64,000 nucleotides of DNA from Onchocerca volvulus (GCA_000499405.2 HG738140.1:12551560-12615559); one strand, 5' to 3'; shown: positions 26,166 through 40,400, counted from the stretch's first letter. The notes: generated by a model from the sequence alone, not told the origin. Made by a program: numbers and translations.

Positions 26166-26181
26166 CGTGCTATTGCAATCA

Positions 26182-28272
26182 TCAACTTTTACCATTATCA
26201 GAAGTTTCAGCTCTATCAATCTTGTCAGTACTTTTCTCCAAATTTATATTGCTATCAGCTGTTTCCTTTCCCTGTATTTTTGCTTTATACAAGTTCTTCT
26301 GTCGTTCTTCCCTGACTTGCTTTTCTTGAGAACAGCTAGTCCGATTTAGAAATCCACGATATTTTTCATCGTATTCCTTTTTCAACTGCCTAATTTTTTC
26401 ACGATCTTCATCTCCTGCCAATCCAGCTTTTTTAACAATATAATCAGTTGGAGGTAATCCATATAGCTCTTCCAGAGTAATAAGCGTAGACCAGTGCGGA
26501 TATTTTCGTCGACCACTCGGTGCCACATCTTTTGTCACATCCTGTTTTGCACTGAAATTTAATTATATTTCACCTTTAAAATTTTGAAGTAATAATAATT
26601 TAAAGTCAGAACTACATACCAAGCTATAATATCCTTGATATACTTTTCAGGATCAAATGCTTTGTAATCCTCGAGCATTTTATGCATACGATTTCGGAAT
26701 AGATTTTCTGCCTGTAATGTAATAGGAACATTATAAATTATGTAAATAAATATCAAAGCATCAAATTTAATCAAAAAGGAAAATATTATTTGACAAGTAA
26801 AACAAACGACTCAGAATATTACTACCAATAATTTGCTTCTTCTCCTTCTTTTAATTGGTTGCAAAATGCCTAAATAACCAATTGGTCATGGTCGATCGTT
26901 TGTGCACCGTGGTCTCAAAATCAAAACCATTTCAAATTCGCCCCTTTAAAAGGAAAAGCTACCAGCGAAAAACAAGCCGAAAATCATTTCATTACTTTGG
27001 CTTTTTTCTGACGATGATATTTCTGATATTTAAAATAATCTCGATCGTAGCGTTTTCGACGCTTATGCTTCCTCATCTTATGCCTGCGAATTTTCAACAT
27101 ACGTTCTCCGGCAAATATCTCTACCACTGTTGATTGCTGAGGTAATCGTAAAGGTATCTGAAATAAGAAGAAAATCAAAAATGATTAACAAAGTATAAAG
27201 TAGTGCTCATTTTATAGTTTAGACAATGTAAACAATATGAAGCACGCACACTTTAAAATTAATACAGAAATAAATTATCCGATAAAAATAAAATATATAC
27301 TTGAAATAATGGGAGGGGATCGAATTTCTTCAAAAGATCATTCACGAATACACTAGGTACAGAAATAGGTTGTCGATCTGCACTTGGAAAAGTAAACACC
27401 TGAAAAACAAATATATATTGGATAAGATTTGGTATGTGCTTCATAAGATAATATGTCATTTATATTGATTAATGACTGCATCTTTGATATAAGTTCATCT
27501 TTTGATGAAAAGTTTACCCATCACCAAAAGGACGAAAAAAAAATTTTTGGATTTCAGACTCCGATATAATCTTCATTAACTTTTTATATTATGGAAGTCG
27601 GAAGTATTGCAAAATTTTTAAATCTAAAAAAAAAAAAATTAAATTATGAAGAACTTCATCAAAGCTAACCATCTCTTTCTGTTTAGATGGTAACTGTCGA
27701 GGCAATTTTTGCAAGACCGGATTTAAATAGATTTTTCGCTCACCGGTTTCAAGATTTTGATAAAGCGGTAGTAATTGATGATATATTTCAGTCAGTTTCG
27801 TCACTTGATTTTTTCCTAAAATGAAGTGAAAGAAATTTTAACAAAAAAATATTACCATCGTTTAGGCAAAAAGACTGAACCGAGTGGGAATCTAGAAAAA
27901 ATTAAATTGCCAGAATTTCCATAAACTAGGTAATGATAAGCCATAATTTGATAACCTAGAAAAATAATCTTTGAAAATGACAAGCACAGCAAAAAGATTG
28001 GATATCTATACTAATATGTATTAGAGATAAAATGCCTCAGATACCAAAAAATAACCTTTACTTAGTAAAATCTGTCTATTTGATTAATTGTTTATAACTT
28101 GATATAAATGCTGTAGCTTTATATACAACCAAATAAGATGACAAGGAATATCTTACGTGTTACAGAATTTTCATAAATTTAAGGAATAAACAATAAAGAT
28201 ACCACTGAAGCTGGCGCTTCTAGAAGCGAGTTGTAAAAGAGGTCTTTCAAATGTGTTTCGAAAAATGTTCAT
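26182..28272 (-). CDS. Mitochondrial small ribosomal subunit protein mS38 (AURKAIP1/COX24 family)
   Basis: Protein of the mitochondrial small ribosomal subunit. Six minus-strand exons join in frame to 312 residues: 28203-28272, 27670-27815, 27301-27399, 26996-27157, 26620-26711 and 26182-26551. Exon 1 encodes a mitochondrial-type presequence (MNIFRNTFERPLLQLASRSA: Arg and hydrophobic, no acids after residue 8). The signature is in exon 4, about residues 106-159: ERMLKIRRHKMRKHKRRKRY followed by a lysine-rich helix, the COX24/AURKAIP1 C-terminal motif that binds rRNA. The family usually ends soon after this motif; here about 150 further residues follow, with a charged tail (EKQVREERQKNLYKAK...), so the protein is longer than the roughly 200-residue mammalian form. 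The family assignment is strong at the motif; the long tail has no counterpart I know. Confidence 0.85.
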
Positions 28273-29196
28273 TCCGTAACGTAGTTAATCCAATTCAAAT
28301 CAAATTAAGTCTTACGTTTATTGCGCAAAACAATCGGAGTAATATCAAGTATGCCGCATTACTGCTTAAAATCACAAATTTTAAATATTTTAATTAATAT
28401 TTAAATCATCAATATAAATTTCCGTGTTAAATGGAAAAGTTGTGGGAAGAACCATAATAATAATTTCATCAAAATTTGATAATTGTACCATGGAATCACT
28501 TCTGATCAACACTAATATTTAATCGCACAAAAGAAAGAAATGCATAACAAAAAAGAATTTGAAAAAAGAATTCTTTATTCAATTCGATCGCAGTATAACA
28601 AGAATTTCATATTATTATTCATCAGATTCTAAAATTTAATAAATTTTAATATCTACAAGGCGAGAAAGCAATATCCGAAACAAAAAACAAATGATTGTGA
28701 AAACCAGGAAGCTTACAAGTTTCCGAAAACTTTTTTGACCAAAGAAAAGAAACCAAAAGCAGAATTTGAAGCAATAAATGAATTTTGATGAATAATGCTC
28801 AGTCACTAAGTTACTGACTCAGTCATTAAGTTGGCGACCAAATCACCAAGTCGCTAAGTAAACCTTAAATCCCCGCTATTCTTCATGACATCTCATCTAT
28901 GCAAAATCTATCCCTGCTCTTCTCATTCAATTCATCTATAACGGACCAATCTGTGTTTCGCGAATGAAATCGCTACATCCTAACTCCTTTTTCAAGTTGT
29001 TGCAATTTGCTCAAAGATAAGCAAATATTCGAAATTTTTTTTTATTCCGAAATATTTGCATTGAATTTAGAAAAATTCGCAACACAAATGTTTAATATTA
29101 AATTTAAAAAAAAAAGGAATTTCGTTACATTTCAAGCAAGTTATCAGGAAACAAATAACAACAAAATAAAATTGCTCAATTCTCGAAGAAGAAATA
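28273..29196. other. Intergenic, no gene seen
   Basis: AT-rich spacer between the mS38 start and the collagen stop on the same strand. It must contain the mS38 promoter and the collagen 3'UTR; no distinct element stands out apart from short CACCAAGTCGCTAAG-like repeats near 28.8 kb. Confidence 0.5.
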
Positions 29197-32132
29197 TTAA
29201 TAGTAATATCTAATTCTTCTCGTTATTGGTGGTACTTGAAGTGGCCGATAATGCTTTGGATCGTATGGCTCCACTGCTTCATACTTTTCGATTCTTTTTG
29301 TATCATATGAACCACGATTCTTCACTTTTCTTTGAACAGTATTTTTCTTATTAACATCACCGATTCTCTCATTAACATCACCGACTCCATCATTAATACC
29401 ACCGACTTTATCATTAACACCACCAACTCCATCATTAGTATCACGGACTCTATCATTATCATTGATTTCATAACCATATAGACGATTTTCGGTATTCGTT
29501 GTCGGTTCATTACTGTAGTAACGTGGTACATTTATATCACCATATCCCGTGATTTCCGGTTTAACTGATTGATAACCTTGTACGATTTGATTGCTTGTGT
29601 CCCTAATTTCGGGAGGATTGTCAGATATTGAGAAGTCTCTCGGTGGTTGACAATGATCACAACTACCTATTAAATTGTAAAATTTAATTATTATGTAATT
29701 TAGATTATGCAATAAAAATTTGAAACAAACAATGAAAATGAAGATGAACCTTTGTTTCCTTGCAGCCCAGGTGGTCCTGGTGGTCCTTGTAATCCTGGTA
29801 TGCCATTCGGCCCTCGTTCACCTTGTTCTCCGCGCACTCCTGCAATACCTTGTGCTCCAGCAGTACCATCTCTGAAAATTTATTGCTTAGATAAATTTTT
29901 ACTAATTTTTTTTCTTACTCCTACAGAAAAAATACTTTCTAGAAAAAATATCCTCACTCACCGTCCAGTACTACCGATGGGACCCCGCGGTCCAATAGGT
30001 CCTGCAAAAAAAAAAAAAGTACATTTTATATTCAAACTGAAAATGATAAAATATTTATTCATGGGATGTTCGATCATAGCCGATATGATTAAATTGTTTA
30101 ACTAATTAAAAGTTACCTGGAGGGCCGCTTGGTCCAGCAGGTGCTCCACTAAGTATTCTTCCAGGATCACCTGGTGGCCCTTTTGATCCAAATGGTCCGG
30201 GAGGACCTCGAACACCCATTGGTCCTGGAGGTCCTTTTCTTCCCGAAGGACCATCATCTCCAGGGATACCTGGTGCTCTGAAGTTTGAAATTGTGCCTAT
30301 TCAATAGGATTTAAAATACTGATTTTTGAACAATGTTACTTATTTTTAACTCGGAAAAATTTCAATTTTTTATTGTTTGCTCCATTAAGTATCCTACGTG
30401 ATTATGGTAATTAATTGTGATTGATAATTAATGGACACCAATAACATTACAGTGTGATTTGAAAAGCACAACAATCTCAAATAGGAGTCAACTTTATTGA
30501 TGGTTCTGAGAATAAAGTAAAAACAAAAATTCATTGAAAGCATACCCGCGTGGCCCTCTCGGTCCTCTCGGACCAGATAATCCCTGAGATCCTGGTGGAG
30601 CTGTCGGACACTAAATACATCATAAAATTAAATTAATCATAGATATATTATGTTGTAATGTCGACTAATAACTCTCTTTAAATTTTTCTGGATATCAGGA
30701 AATGGCGTAAAATCTTTAAAGCATTTCAGATTTTGTTGAAAATACATGCAGTTTTACACCATATCTTCCAAAATAGTTCTCTAAAAAAATTCAAATAAGA
30801 AACAAATAATACTTTTTGACAACTGTTTTCTATGCCTTTTGGTGGGATCATATGTTGTCCAGGTTTACCATCTCTTCCCGGAAATCCTGGTGGCCCATCA
30901 ATCCCTGAAAAATAAAATTATTGTAATAAAATTATTGATGCAAAGACTTTTCAAGTGCTCATGATTTGTTATTTTATAAAAAATATATGAATATTAATTT
31001 AATCATTTATAACAAAGGTGATTTTTTTTAAATTCTACCATCTTGTCCAGGATTTCCTGGTTCACCTGGAAGTCCGGGTTTACCCTGTTGACAGCTGCAA
31101 CCTGAAATTTTTCCTCTTAAAATTTATTTAAGATAGAAATAAAAAAGTTTTTAGGAATAGCAATAATCAGTAAGTTATGAAGCAGAGGATTTTAAACAGT
31201 TTCGAATTTTTAATTTCATAATTTACAACTGATTTTGTTTTAAACATCATCAAGTTTGATTTGACTTTTGAAATTTTCTTAATTGGCTGTGTATACAGTT
31301 TTGAATGTAGTAAATTTTATTAACTCATTAGAATGTATTTTTTATTGAATTTGAAATGTATGCTAAGGCTTAGTACATGAAAAAAAAATCATTCTAATGC
31401 TATCTAAAGCAAAATTGGTGTTTATAATTGATTTTTGAAGTAAAATTTAATGTCGTTTACAGACTGAAATATTAAAAAGCAAGAAATCTGAACATGTGAA
31501 ACGTGGAAAATCATCCACTGAGGCATTGTCGAATCGACGTTTTCGTATTTGAGTATTGAATTGAAGTTGTATGATATTCTTCCAAACATCATTACTATTA
31601 ATCTAAAATATGAATCCTAAATTTGCAACTGAATTCATTTAATTGGATAAGCAGCCTATATGATAAATTTCTCAATATTTCATTTCTTTTTTTTGCGCTC
31701 ATATAAGTTGTAATACGCTTAGTATGGATATATCGAATAATCTTTCGATTTTCATCAGTATTATTTGGAAAAAATGAAAAATATTTCCTCTAGACTTAAA
31801 TTCCTTGTGACTCTGTCTAGCAGCACATTCATTGATGAATCAAACATTTCAAACGCTTTTCATCTAATTCTTTTTTATTTTGAAGTTAAAATTTGAAACG
31901 GTTTACTTACATAACATTTATTAAGCTCTGAAAGCATAACAGTATTAGAGCGTTGAATGTAGGTAAAAAATGATGGTAGAACGATGATGATGGTAAGGAA
32001 TGAGATAGTTGAGAATAAAGTTGAAAGAATAGTCATCAGACGTGATAGTTCCATGATGGCGAATATTCGTGAAATGAAGTTATCGGCAAATTTATGATAT
32101 AATATTTCACTGGATAGATGTAAAAGTTGCAT
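29197..32132 (-). CDS. Cuticle collagen with an extended acidic C-terminal tail
   Basis: Nematode cuticle collagen, secreted by the hypodermis and cross-linked into the exoskeleton. Nine exons join in frame to 458 residues: 31911-32132, 31461-31602, 31039-31101, 30813-30904, 30546-30610, 30117-30277, 29962-30001, 29750-29871 and 29197-29666. Exon 1 has a type II membrane anchor ([18 protein letters not shown]) typical of the cuticle collagen N-domain; an inner ATG at 32054 gives a more usual short cytoplasmic end. Exon 2 carries RKRR, a subtilisin/furin-like processing site. Gly-X-Y blocks follow, broken by cysteine clusters: [10 protein letters not shown] before the first block, NSCQKCP between blocks and GSCDHC after the last. 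The final exon encodes a non-collagenous tail of about 155 residues including five 7-residue repeats and a Tyr-rich end ([10 protein letters not shown]). Many small phase-varied exons are unusual for this family, whose genes often have few introns. Confidence 0.92.
29350..29454 (-). repeat. 21-bp coding minisatellite in the collagen tail
   Basis: Five consecutive 21-bp units (29350-29370, 29371-29391, 29392-29412, 29413-29433, 29434-29454) sharing ATTA...ATCACCGACTC-like cores. On the coding strand they give heptads of the form (G/D)xN(D/E)xVG, e.g. [21 protein letters not shown]. In-frame length makes copy-number change tolerable. Confidence 0.85.
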
Positions 32133-32733
32133 TTGACCGTTGATTAATATCGTATATATTATCAGTCAAATATTGATGGTCGATTTACACAAAATATTCA
32201 GATATTAATGTTTGAAATTGATATTGCTCTAATTTCAGCATACAATTATCTTACCTCGCCATATTATATATCATTTCATGATCTACAAAAGCAAGTAGAG
32301 GATGGAAGAAAGATGAAATTGTATTTCCGTACGATATTTCAAATTCTTCTTTTCTCAATGATTAAAAATAGAATTATAATAGAATGAATATCATTGTTAT
32401 ACTTTTATCACGTATCGTTTTAATTCAATAACCTAGAAATACTAAATCCTATTTATATTTCAGTACTGTAACATACAGTTCAGAAAATTGAAAAGTTTTT
32501 TCTTCTTTGATCTAACTTGAGCAGTAAAGCATTTAATGATGTATTCCTGAAAACCGGTTACTTTTCCGTTTTTTTACTTTCCTGCTTACTGAAATGGATG
32601 AAGCAAATCAATTATTGTTAAGAAAAATGGCATCCGTTAATCATAAAAAGTTAATCAATTACTGCTTGCCATATTTTTAACACATTTTATTTCAATTTAT
32701 AATTAATAATTATGCATTAACAATGAAATAATG

Positions 32734-32834
32734 AATAGATATCGATGAATTTTTGGCAATAAATTACATATATTTCGCATTGAAACGATGCAAGAAATAT
32801 GTAATTTATTGCCAAAAATTTGTCGATATCTATT
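32734..32834. repeat. Near-perfect hairpin, arms about 45 bp
   Basis: The left arm from 32734 (AATAGATATCGATGAATTTT...) pairs with the right arm ending at 32834 with only a few mismatches and a short loop around 32,781-32,788. It lies about 600 bp upstream of the collagen start codon. It could be a pre-miRNA-like hairpin or a foldback element. Confidence 0.8.
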
Positions 32835-32885
32835 GCAAAAGCATACATACAATTATAATTACAGTATAAAAAGGATCTTTTCATC

Positions 32886-32911
32886 AAAAAAAAAAAAAAA
32901 AAAAAAAAAAG

Positions 32912-32948
<37 letters not shown>
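32886..32948 (+). repeat. Poly-A block interrupted by G-T7
   Basis: About 25 A, then G and seven T, then about 30 A. Extreme homopolymer; length in the assembly may be unreliable. Confidence 0.8.
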
Positions 32949-32949
<1 letters not shown>

Positions 32950-34055
32950 AATGTAGTTCAAAATTGGGAAATTAAGCAATTATTTTTTTATCACACAATA
33001 TATTTTTGACAAGAATATAACAAATTCAACACGACGATATGCTCAAGTTCAGCCTTGCTAAGCACATTTTGTATAAAATCTATCTATTATTTAAAAACAT
33101 TATTCAAGCATTTTTATCCTTAATGTTCGATTTTATCGATATATTTTTAGCCAAATTGGATAAAGATGATTAGAAAAGATTTAATAAATTATTTCAATTA
33201 AATACTACGAAACTGATAATAAAATAAGCGCTAAAAAGCAGAATTTGCATAGCTCATAATAGTTAATTCAACATTGAATACTGAATAATATAATTTTTCT
33301 TAAAGATAAGAATAGCAAATCCAGTAAATTACCAACATATTCGATGTATATAGTTCAGTAAACAAAGTTTGATTTTAATATTATTTGTAAAAGTTCCGTC
33401 AAAATGGCAGCATAATACGTTAATAGATCTAATTTGAAAGACAATACAATAGATTATCCATTGCTAAAAAGATAAGAAGCATATCTTCCTTCTTTTCATA
33501 TTTGTGATTCACAGAAGAAAAAATTCTCAAAACTGTTAAACAATCTTTCAACTAAGTGATAAGAGTTATTAATCAGTAATATTATCATTTAATAAAGCTA
33601 TTGATAAAACTTTCTATTAAATCATTGAGAGTGAATAAGTGAATTGCAGTGATAAATATGTTTTCAGTCACATGCAATCATAATAATTGATATATCATAT
33701 CATATAATAAAGCGGAAATGCATATATCAAAGTAATGAAATTTATACCTAATATGAATGATGGGAACAAATAACAATAAATGATAAAACGAAACTAACCA
33801 AAAGTAGTTGAAAATGATTTTTTACCTATCATATTTGATAATCTTAATAATCGTTCAAATTGCAAATGGAAATGGAAATTGTAAAATTGAAGCAAAAATC
33901 AATTAATGATTGTTTGTGAAATCAATTGATAATGATAATAGTTTAAATCTATGTTTTTTACGAAACTTCGTTGTAAATTTAATTTTAATTGTCCCTTCGC
34001 TTTTGTTTTCAAAAGTGCAACAGATAACTTTCTCCCATTTCAATTTTGAATATAC

Positions 34056-34056
<1 letters not shown>

Positions 34057-34103
<47 letters not shown>
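34057..34103 (+). repeat. (AG)n microsatellite, about 23 units
   Basis: Uninterrupted AG dinucleotide run. Open frames through it on either strand (Arg-Glu or Leu-Ser repeats) are artefacts. Confidence 0.95.
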
Positions 34104-34106
<3 letters not shown>

Positions 34107-34422
34107 ATACTTCAAAAATCTCAAGAAAAAAAAAGCAAATTAAAAAAAGAAATCAAAAAAATAGGTATGGACATTTGCAATTTTAACAAAAAATTTAACA
34201 ATCGAAATTGTTTCATTCAATTATTCAAATCATTGAGTGCCACGATTACCATCTATCATTTATCCGTTAAATATTATTAAATAACTTGCAGTGAATTGTA
34301 AAGTCAGTCGAATTTAACAATAGTTCCTATTTTTAACTATTTTAACGTTTTCAATACAATGAAATCAATCAGTAACGCCGATCATTGGTTTAATAGATGT
34401 GAGACAGGTGGTCACTCAATGC

Positions 34423-37400
34423 TCAGTATTTGACAAAAGGAACAGCAAAACGACCTAAATTATGAATGGAATTGATGAAAGTAGGTAAATGCTGAATAGG
34501 TTCATCTAATGATTGCATAAGCCTGCCGAAAATCCGACGTAAGAAGACAAGGAAATCGTAGACCAGTTTCTGAGCGAAATGACTTTCAACTTGTGAGAAA
34601 CATGATGCAAGCACACCGTCCACTACAATCGATCCCTCTACGGTCATCGGTGAATAGACGCCTTTCAAATATTGTCTACCAACCTGAAAAGAGCATTTTT
34701 TTAGCGTTATCAAATAAATGCAACAATCAATAAATCAATAAATCAATCAATAATGAATAAAGATATCAATCAACCAGTAAGGATATTTTAAACTTATTCC
34801 TCAATTTCATTCATACAAAAGAATTAATAGATATCTTAAAGATAGCAAAATTGGATAACAATTATAATGAAATACCTTCACAATGCGATCCACCTGTAAT
34901 TTATGATTTGATGTTATGGTGAATACACAATCACCCATTCGTGCTTTATATGCGAATTTCGATTTTCGCAACCACTGATCAATGATATCGGCATTTGTCG
35001 TACTTTCATGCATCTGCTCACAATCACCTAACGGAAGAAGATGTAACTCTGTCAAACTTAATTTCCGGCCTGATTCCGTTTCCAAAACTACAAATTTAGC
35101 TCGAGTTTCCGGTTCTCGATGATAGAACATTTCCACTCTCTCATATCTTAATTGATTTTTACTCACTGGCACGAGAACCTGCAAAACATACATATTTTTC
35201 CAGCTCTATGGAATCATTACTACAAAACCTGTGTCGACTGATAAAAACAAAATCTTCAGAAACTTTAAAAAACAGCCGCAATTAATTGCATATTTTTAAT
35301 AGCGAATAACTTACGAAATCGCCCACTACAATTTCCTTCATTGTTTTTTCGCCATTTTGTGTGTAAACTTTTGTATCAGCACTGAAGCAATTCATTCCTG
35401 GGAGAATTACTTGTGCCCTGGCTACCGGAACTTTCTCAGCACCTATCGCAGCCGGAATCGGAACGGGATCGTGACCTACGTGACTTTTACGACCACTGGC
35501 AACAACTGGTTGAACTGAATCATTTGATTCTGGTAATTGCTTATTTTCAGGTTTCAATGTCGGTTTTGGTTCGTGATGTTTCTTCTTTCCATGTAGACTT
35601 TCCGATTTTTTATCAGAAATTTTTTGTTTCGAAGTAGGTTTCTGAACATAGAAATACTCACTTTTGCATTTTCGAATTCTATTTTTGGTTTTCTAATTTT
35701 GATATTTCTAACAATCAAATTTCAAAAAAAGTAATGTAGCTGCTGAAAAAGTTAACCAATGCATTAATTCATGACAGAACCTCCTTAAGTTCTTTACAAG
35801 TTTCATTTTTATGAGTAATTGTTCCATTTGTTGATAATTCCTTTGACGGTAACTTTGATTTTGCTGAAATAGTTTTTCAATATTTCCCAGTTGATAAATA
35901 TTAAGCAATTTCGCAATTTTTGTTCAATAATTTTTGGATTTTTAAGTTGATTTCATAATATTCATGCAATTTATTTTTGGAAAAAAGTTCGGTTTTTTCA
36001 GCTTTGTTCAAAATTAAGAAATCAATAATTTAATCGAAGAGATTGCCGGAAAGATGTTTCGCATCTTCACGGAAGATAATAATATTCAAAAATCCATCAT
36101 TAGCGCTAATTTTCGATAAAATATGTGCTCTAACGAAAATTTTGTCAATTTACTATAAATCTAACATATGCAATCAAGCGAAGTTAACTTATGTTATTGA
36201 AAAGTGCATAAACTTTAAATACCATTTAACATATGAAATTAGGTTTTGAAATCAAAAAAACACGTCATAAGCACATGAATAGCAAAGTGAAAAGTTTGAA
36301 AAACTAAATTTGGCAAAAAACTAATTTTAAGTTAGAAAAAAGTTTAAAGTTCAGATTTAAAAGAAATTCGCATGTGTCATAATGAACGAAAATTAGTATA
36401 GCTAGAAAAAAAAAACAATATTATCATTACTAGCTTACCAGAATAATTTAAATTATTGCCGAATATTTTCATTCTAGAAGTTTTAATTCGATCAAAAAAT
36501 GGCCTTTACTGTATTTAATTTGAAATTTAACTTGTCATTAACAATGTGGAATTAAAAAAAGGTTAAGAAAGAACATTATTACTTGAAAGTAACATATGTA
36601 AATAAAATGAACTAGAAAATTAAATGATAATAGAAACATTACCTGTAGATGATTTCGCCTGCTTTTCTCCTTCATCTTCTTCCACCTTTTTTTTTCCTAA
36701 TAATTGCTAAAAAATCAAGTGAAAGCTATGATAAATAAATTTAAAATTAAAAGAGTGTCATTTAAAAAAAAAAAAAAAATTAAATTGAGAAGATGTCACA
36801 AACTGAATCTGATTATTTCAGTAAATTTTAGTCAATAAATAAACTGAATTATGAAAAAAAAAAGTTAACCTGGCACATGATATATGATATTTATGCATTT
36901 GTAGTAAAACTCGATGAAAGCTAGTCTATAGGAAGACAATTTATGTAAGACAGAAATATATTCACTGCATCTCCTGATGTGATATCTAATATAAACAGCA
37001 TCGAACCAAAAAGATAAATGCTCAGATGAAGGAAATGATCGATCGATTGTTTAGAATACAATTATCAAAAGTTTATGAAAAAAGATAGTTTGCAAATGCA
37101 AAAGTCTGATGAATGCAATAAAAAATTGAAAGGCTTAGTGAGCAAATTGCTAGAAAAAAATTGAAAATAATAATAAAATTGAAGTTGTCAATAGCATAGC
37201 AACATAGAATGCTCAAATCACACATTTCTTAGTTTTATTTAACAATTTTAAAAAGCTAAGAAAATTCGAAATTAATTTGAAAATACTTTCGTATTCAAAT
37301 GTGACTGTGTTGTGCTCATTAAATCATCATCTTTTCTGTGGTTTGTAGTTGAAATATTTTCCTCTTTGCTTTCTGTCGTTTTTGTCATATTACTAATGTC

Positions 37401-40400
37401 ATCATCGCCGGTTCTAACTTCTTTTGTGGTTGAAATATTGCAAGGACAGCTACTCCTTGTCGCATGACTTGTTTGATTCTCGAAATTACTTTCATCATCT
37501 ATATTTACAAATTCATTGTACTCTTCGGGAATTTTACGAATTCAGAAAAAAAAAATAATTGAGCTGTTTCAACAACATTGATAAGCAATATAAAGTAAGA
37601 GATTAAAAAGTCTGAAATGAATGCGATAATTTTCGTTAATTAAAAATGATAGAAACGTTGCTTACTTGTAGATGATTTCGTTTGTTTTTTTGCCTCATCT
37701 TTTTGCTTCTTTTTTTCTGCTAGTAACTGCTAAAAAATTAAGTTAAAGCCATGATAAATAAATTTAAAATTAAAAAGATGTCACCAAACTGAATCTGATT
37801 ATTTCAGTAAGTTATAATAAATAAATGAACTGAATTACGAAAAAAAAACTTTCGGATATTTATGCCTTTTGCAGCAAATCTCGATAAAAGCTAATCTATG
37901 GGAAGAGAATCTATGTGAAGTGGAAATATATTCTCATAATCTATCGGATATGATATATAATTTGAATAGTATAAATATTAACAAGATGATTGCTTTGATG
38001 AAAGAAATGATCAATTACACAGGAAAAGATTGTTGAAGAAGTTCATGAAAAAAGATAACTCGCAAATCACAGATGAAAAAAAGTTTAATCAGGAAACTGC
38101 TAAAAAAAAGTTGAAAATAATAATAATGTTAGAATTATCAATGGTAGTTAGCAATATAAAATGCTCAAGTCACTCATTTTTTAGTTTATTCAACAATTTT
38201 CAAAAGTTCCAAAAGTTCGAAATTTGAAAATACCTTCTCATTCAAATATGATTGTGATGTGTTCATCAAATCAACATCATCTCGATGTTTTATAGTTGAA
38301 ATATCTTTCTCTTCGCTTTCACTCGTTTTTTTAATACTACTAATGTCATCATGGCCGCTTCTAACTTCTTTTGTAATTGAAATATTGCAGTGAATTGTCG
38401 CACGAATTGTCGGAGTCTTCAGATTATTGCCATCATCTACTTTTTTTAACAAAAATATTGTATCTTTTGGGATTCTATAAAATAATTCAAGAAAAAAAAG
38501 GAAAGAAAAACAACTGAATTGTTCCAATTTAGCAAAAAGTTATCTCTGAATAATCTCTGCACATAACTTAGGTATCAATCTTATAGGTCAGCTATTTGAC
38601 AAATTTTGCATTTCCAGATGTCATACAAGTATTTTCAACTTGTCAATTTTGCATTCAGAAAGAAAAAAAGTTTCGAGAAAAATTTGCATAATTCGATTAC
38701 CAGAAAGAGTATTTTCTTTCATTTTTTCAAAATGATCTTTCGTTTGATTTTCAATTTCTTCGCGTCGAGTAACTGGATTAACAAACAAATCCATCTCCTC
38801 CTCTGTTTCATTTATTTTATGGGAATTTAATTCAGATTTCAAATTTTCTTCAACATCTAATTCAGAAAAATTTTGTTTCTCCGCCGATTTTATTGCCAAT
38901 TCTTTTTTACTATAATCATAGCCAAGTTCTTTAGAATCTTCTCCCAACTTTTGCTCTTCTTGTTCAACATTGTTCTTTTTTAATTCATCAGTGTAATCTT
39001 CGTCATCGTCACAATCCCTAAAGCCTTCACGAACCCGATTCAATTTTTGCATAAACATTTTGATACGTTCTGATTTTTCTTGACCTGAAAATAAGTAGGA
39101 CATCCGGACTATTTCTTAATGTTTACTCAATTACTAAATATAATTCTAGTCTGTTCTTCTATCATTTCTTTCGACAAAAAATTTTTGAAATAATGCTTTT
39201 CTATTTACCAGAAAATCTTGAAAGGATTTTCTCAGTAAATTTCTTTCATTGGCGACTAAATTAGTGAATTTGCTTCAAAGATAGTTACATGGAAAACGAG
39301 TAACGAAATATTTTTTAATGAAATATAATAATGAATTATGGAAGGAAAAACTTAACACTAATTGAGCATTTCAAATTTTCATTTCAGTGAAATCAATATT
39401 AATTCTGTGTTTGCACCGAATTAATATTGATTTCATTGGAATGAAAGTATGTTTTGCAACTTTTGTTTAATATTCTTTACAGTTTTCGATTTATTCTATT
39501 TTCTTTCTTACCTTTTTCAGTATTAGTTTTAATTTCAGTATCAGTTTCATGAATACCACATCGATTTCTTCTTTTTGTTCCATCCAATTCATTCAATTCG
39601 ATCTTATGTATTGTGCTCCATTCCGACCATCTAAAATAATGCAAATAAATTTCTTTCTGTAAAAGAATGAAAAAAGACGAAAATTCGATTGTATCTTCTT
39701 ATGGTGACAATCAACTATGATAATTAGTCATTACTAGTTCGAGATATGTTCATGTCAACTTCTTGATTGTGAAACATTGTGAACTTATTCCTCTTAACGA
39801 AGAAGCCATTGTAATCATCGTTTCAAGATTTTTATGCTTAAATTGATTGAATAATTTAGAGTCAAAAAAAAAAAAAACTTTCTAGAATATTAATTATTTT
39901 CGTACAATCGACTATTTTCATATATTATCATTTCTTATAAATTCTAATGTTAGGTTAAAAAATATATAATCAACGAAGTTCTTGCATATTCAATATTTCC
40001 CAGAAATTAAACATCGTTTTCAATTAGCAGCAATGTAATGCATACAATTTGAGAATCATATTTCGAGTCTGGCATATAATTAATTAAAGTTAACATGAAT
40101 CGTAAAATATTTTAAGAATAAAAAGATTTAACCGGTACTTTTACATGAAAATGAGAATATATGCTTTTTTGAATGAATTAAAAAAGAAAAAAGCCTTGAA
40201 AGACATACTGTTTGTAGGACCATTCCGCCCAAGTGACAAAAAGCCATTGTCCATCATCGGTCAAATTCCGTATTGTAAGTTTGACTTGATTCAAATTATT
40301 ATCATTGAAAATTTGCTCTTTTTTATTCAGATCTATATGTTTATCATCACGAATCACCTGCTTTTCTTCATTCTTTTCATCATTTTCGTAGATCATCCCT

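Larger units (their letters stand above)
32133..34422. other. Intergenic between collagen start and hedgehog-related gene stop
   Basis: No gene supported. It contains the collagen promoter region on its left side, plus a long hairpin, a poly-A/T block and an AG microsatellite, each listed separately. Confidence 0.55.

Noticed and set aside
33903..34143. Open frames with Arg-Glu or Leu-Ser runs
   Set aside because: Translation of the AG microsatellite.
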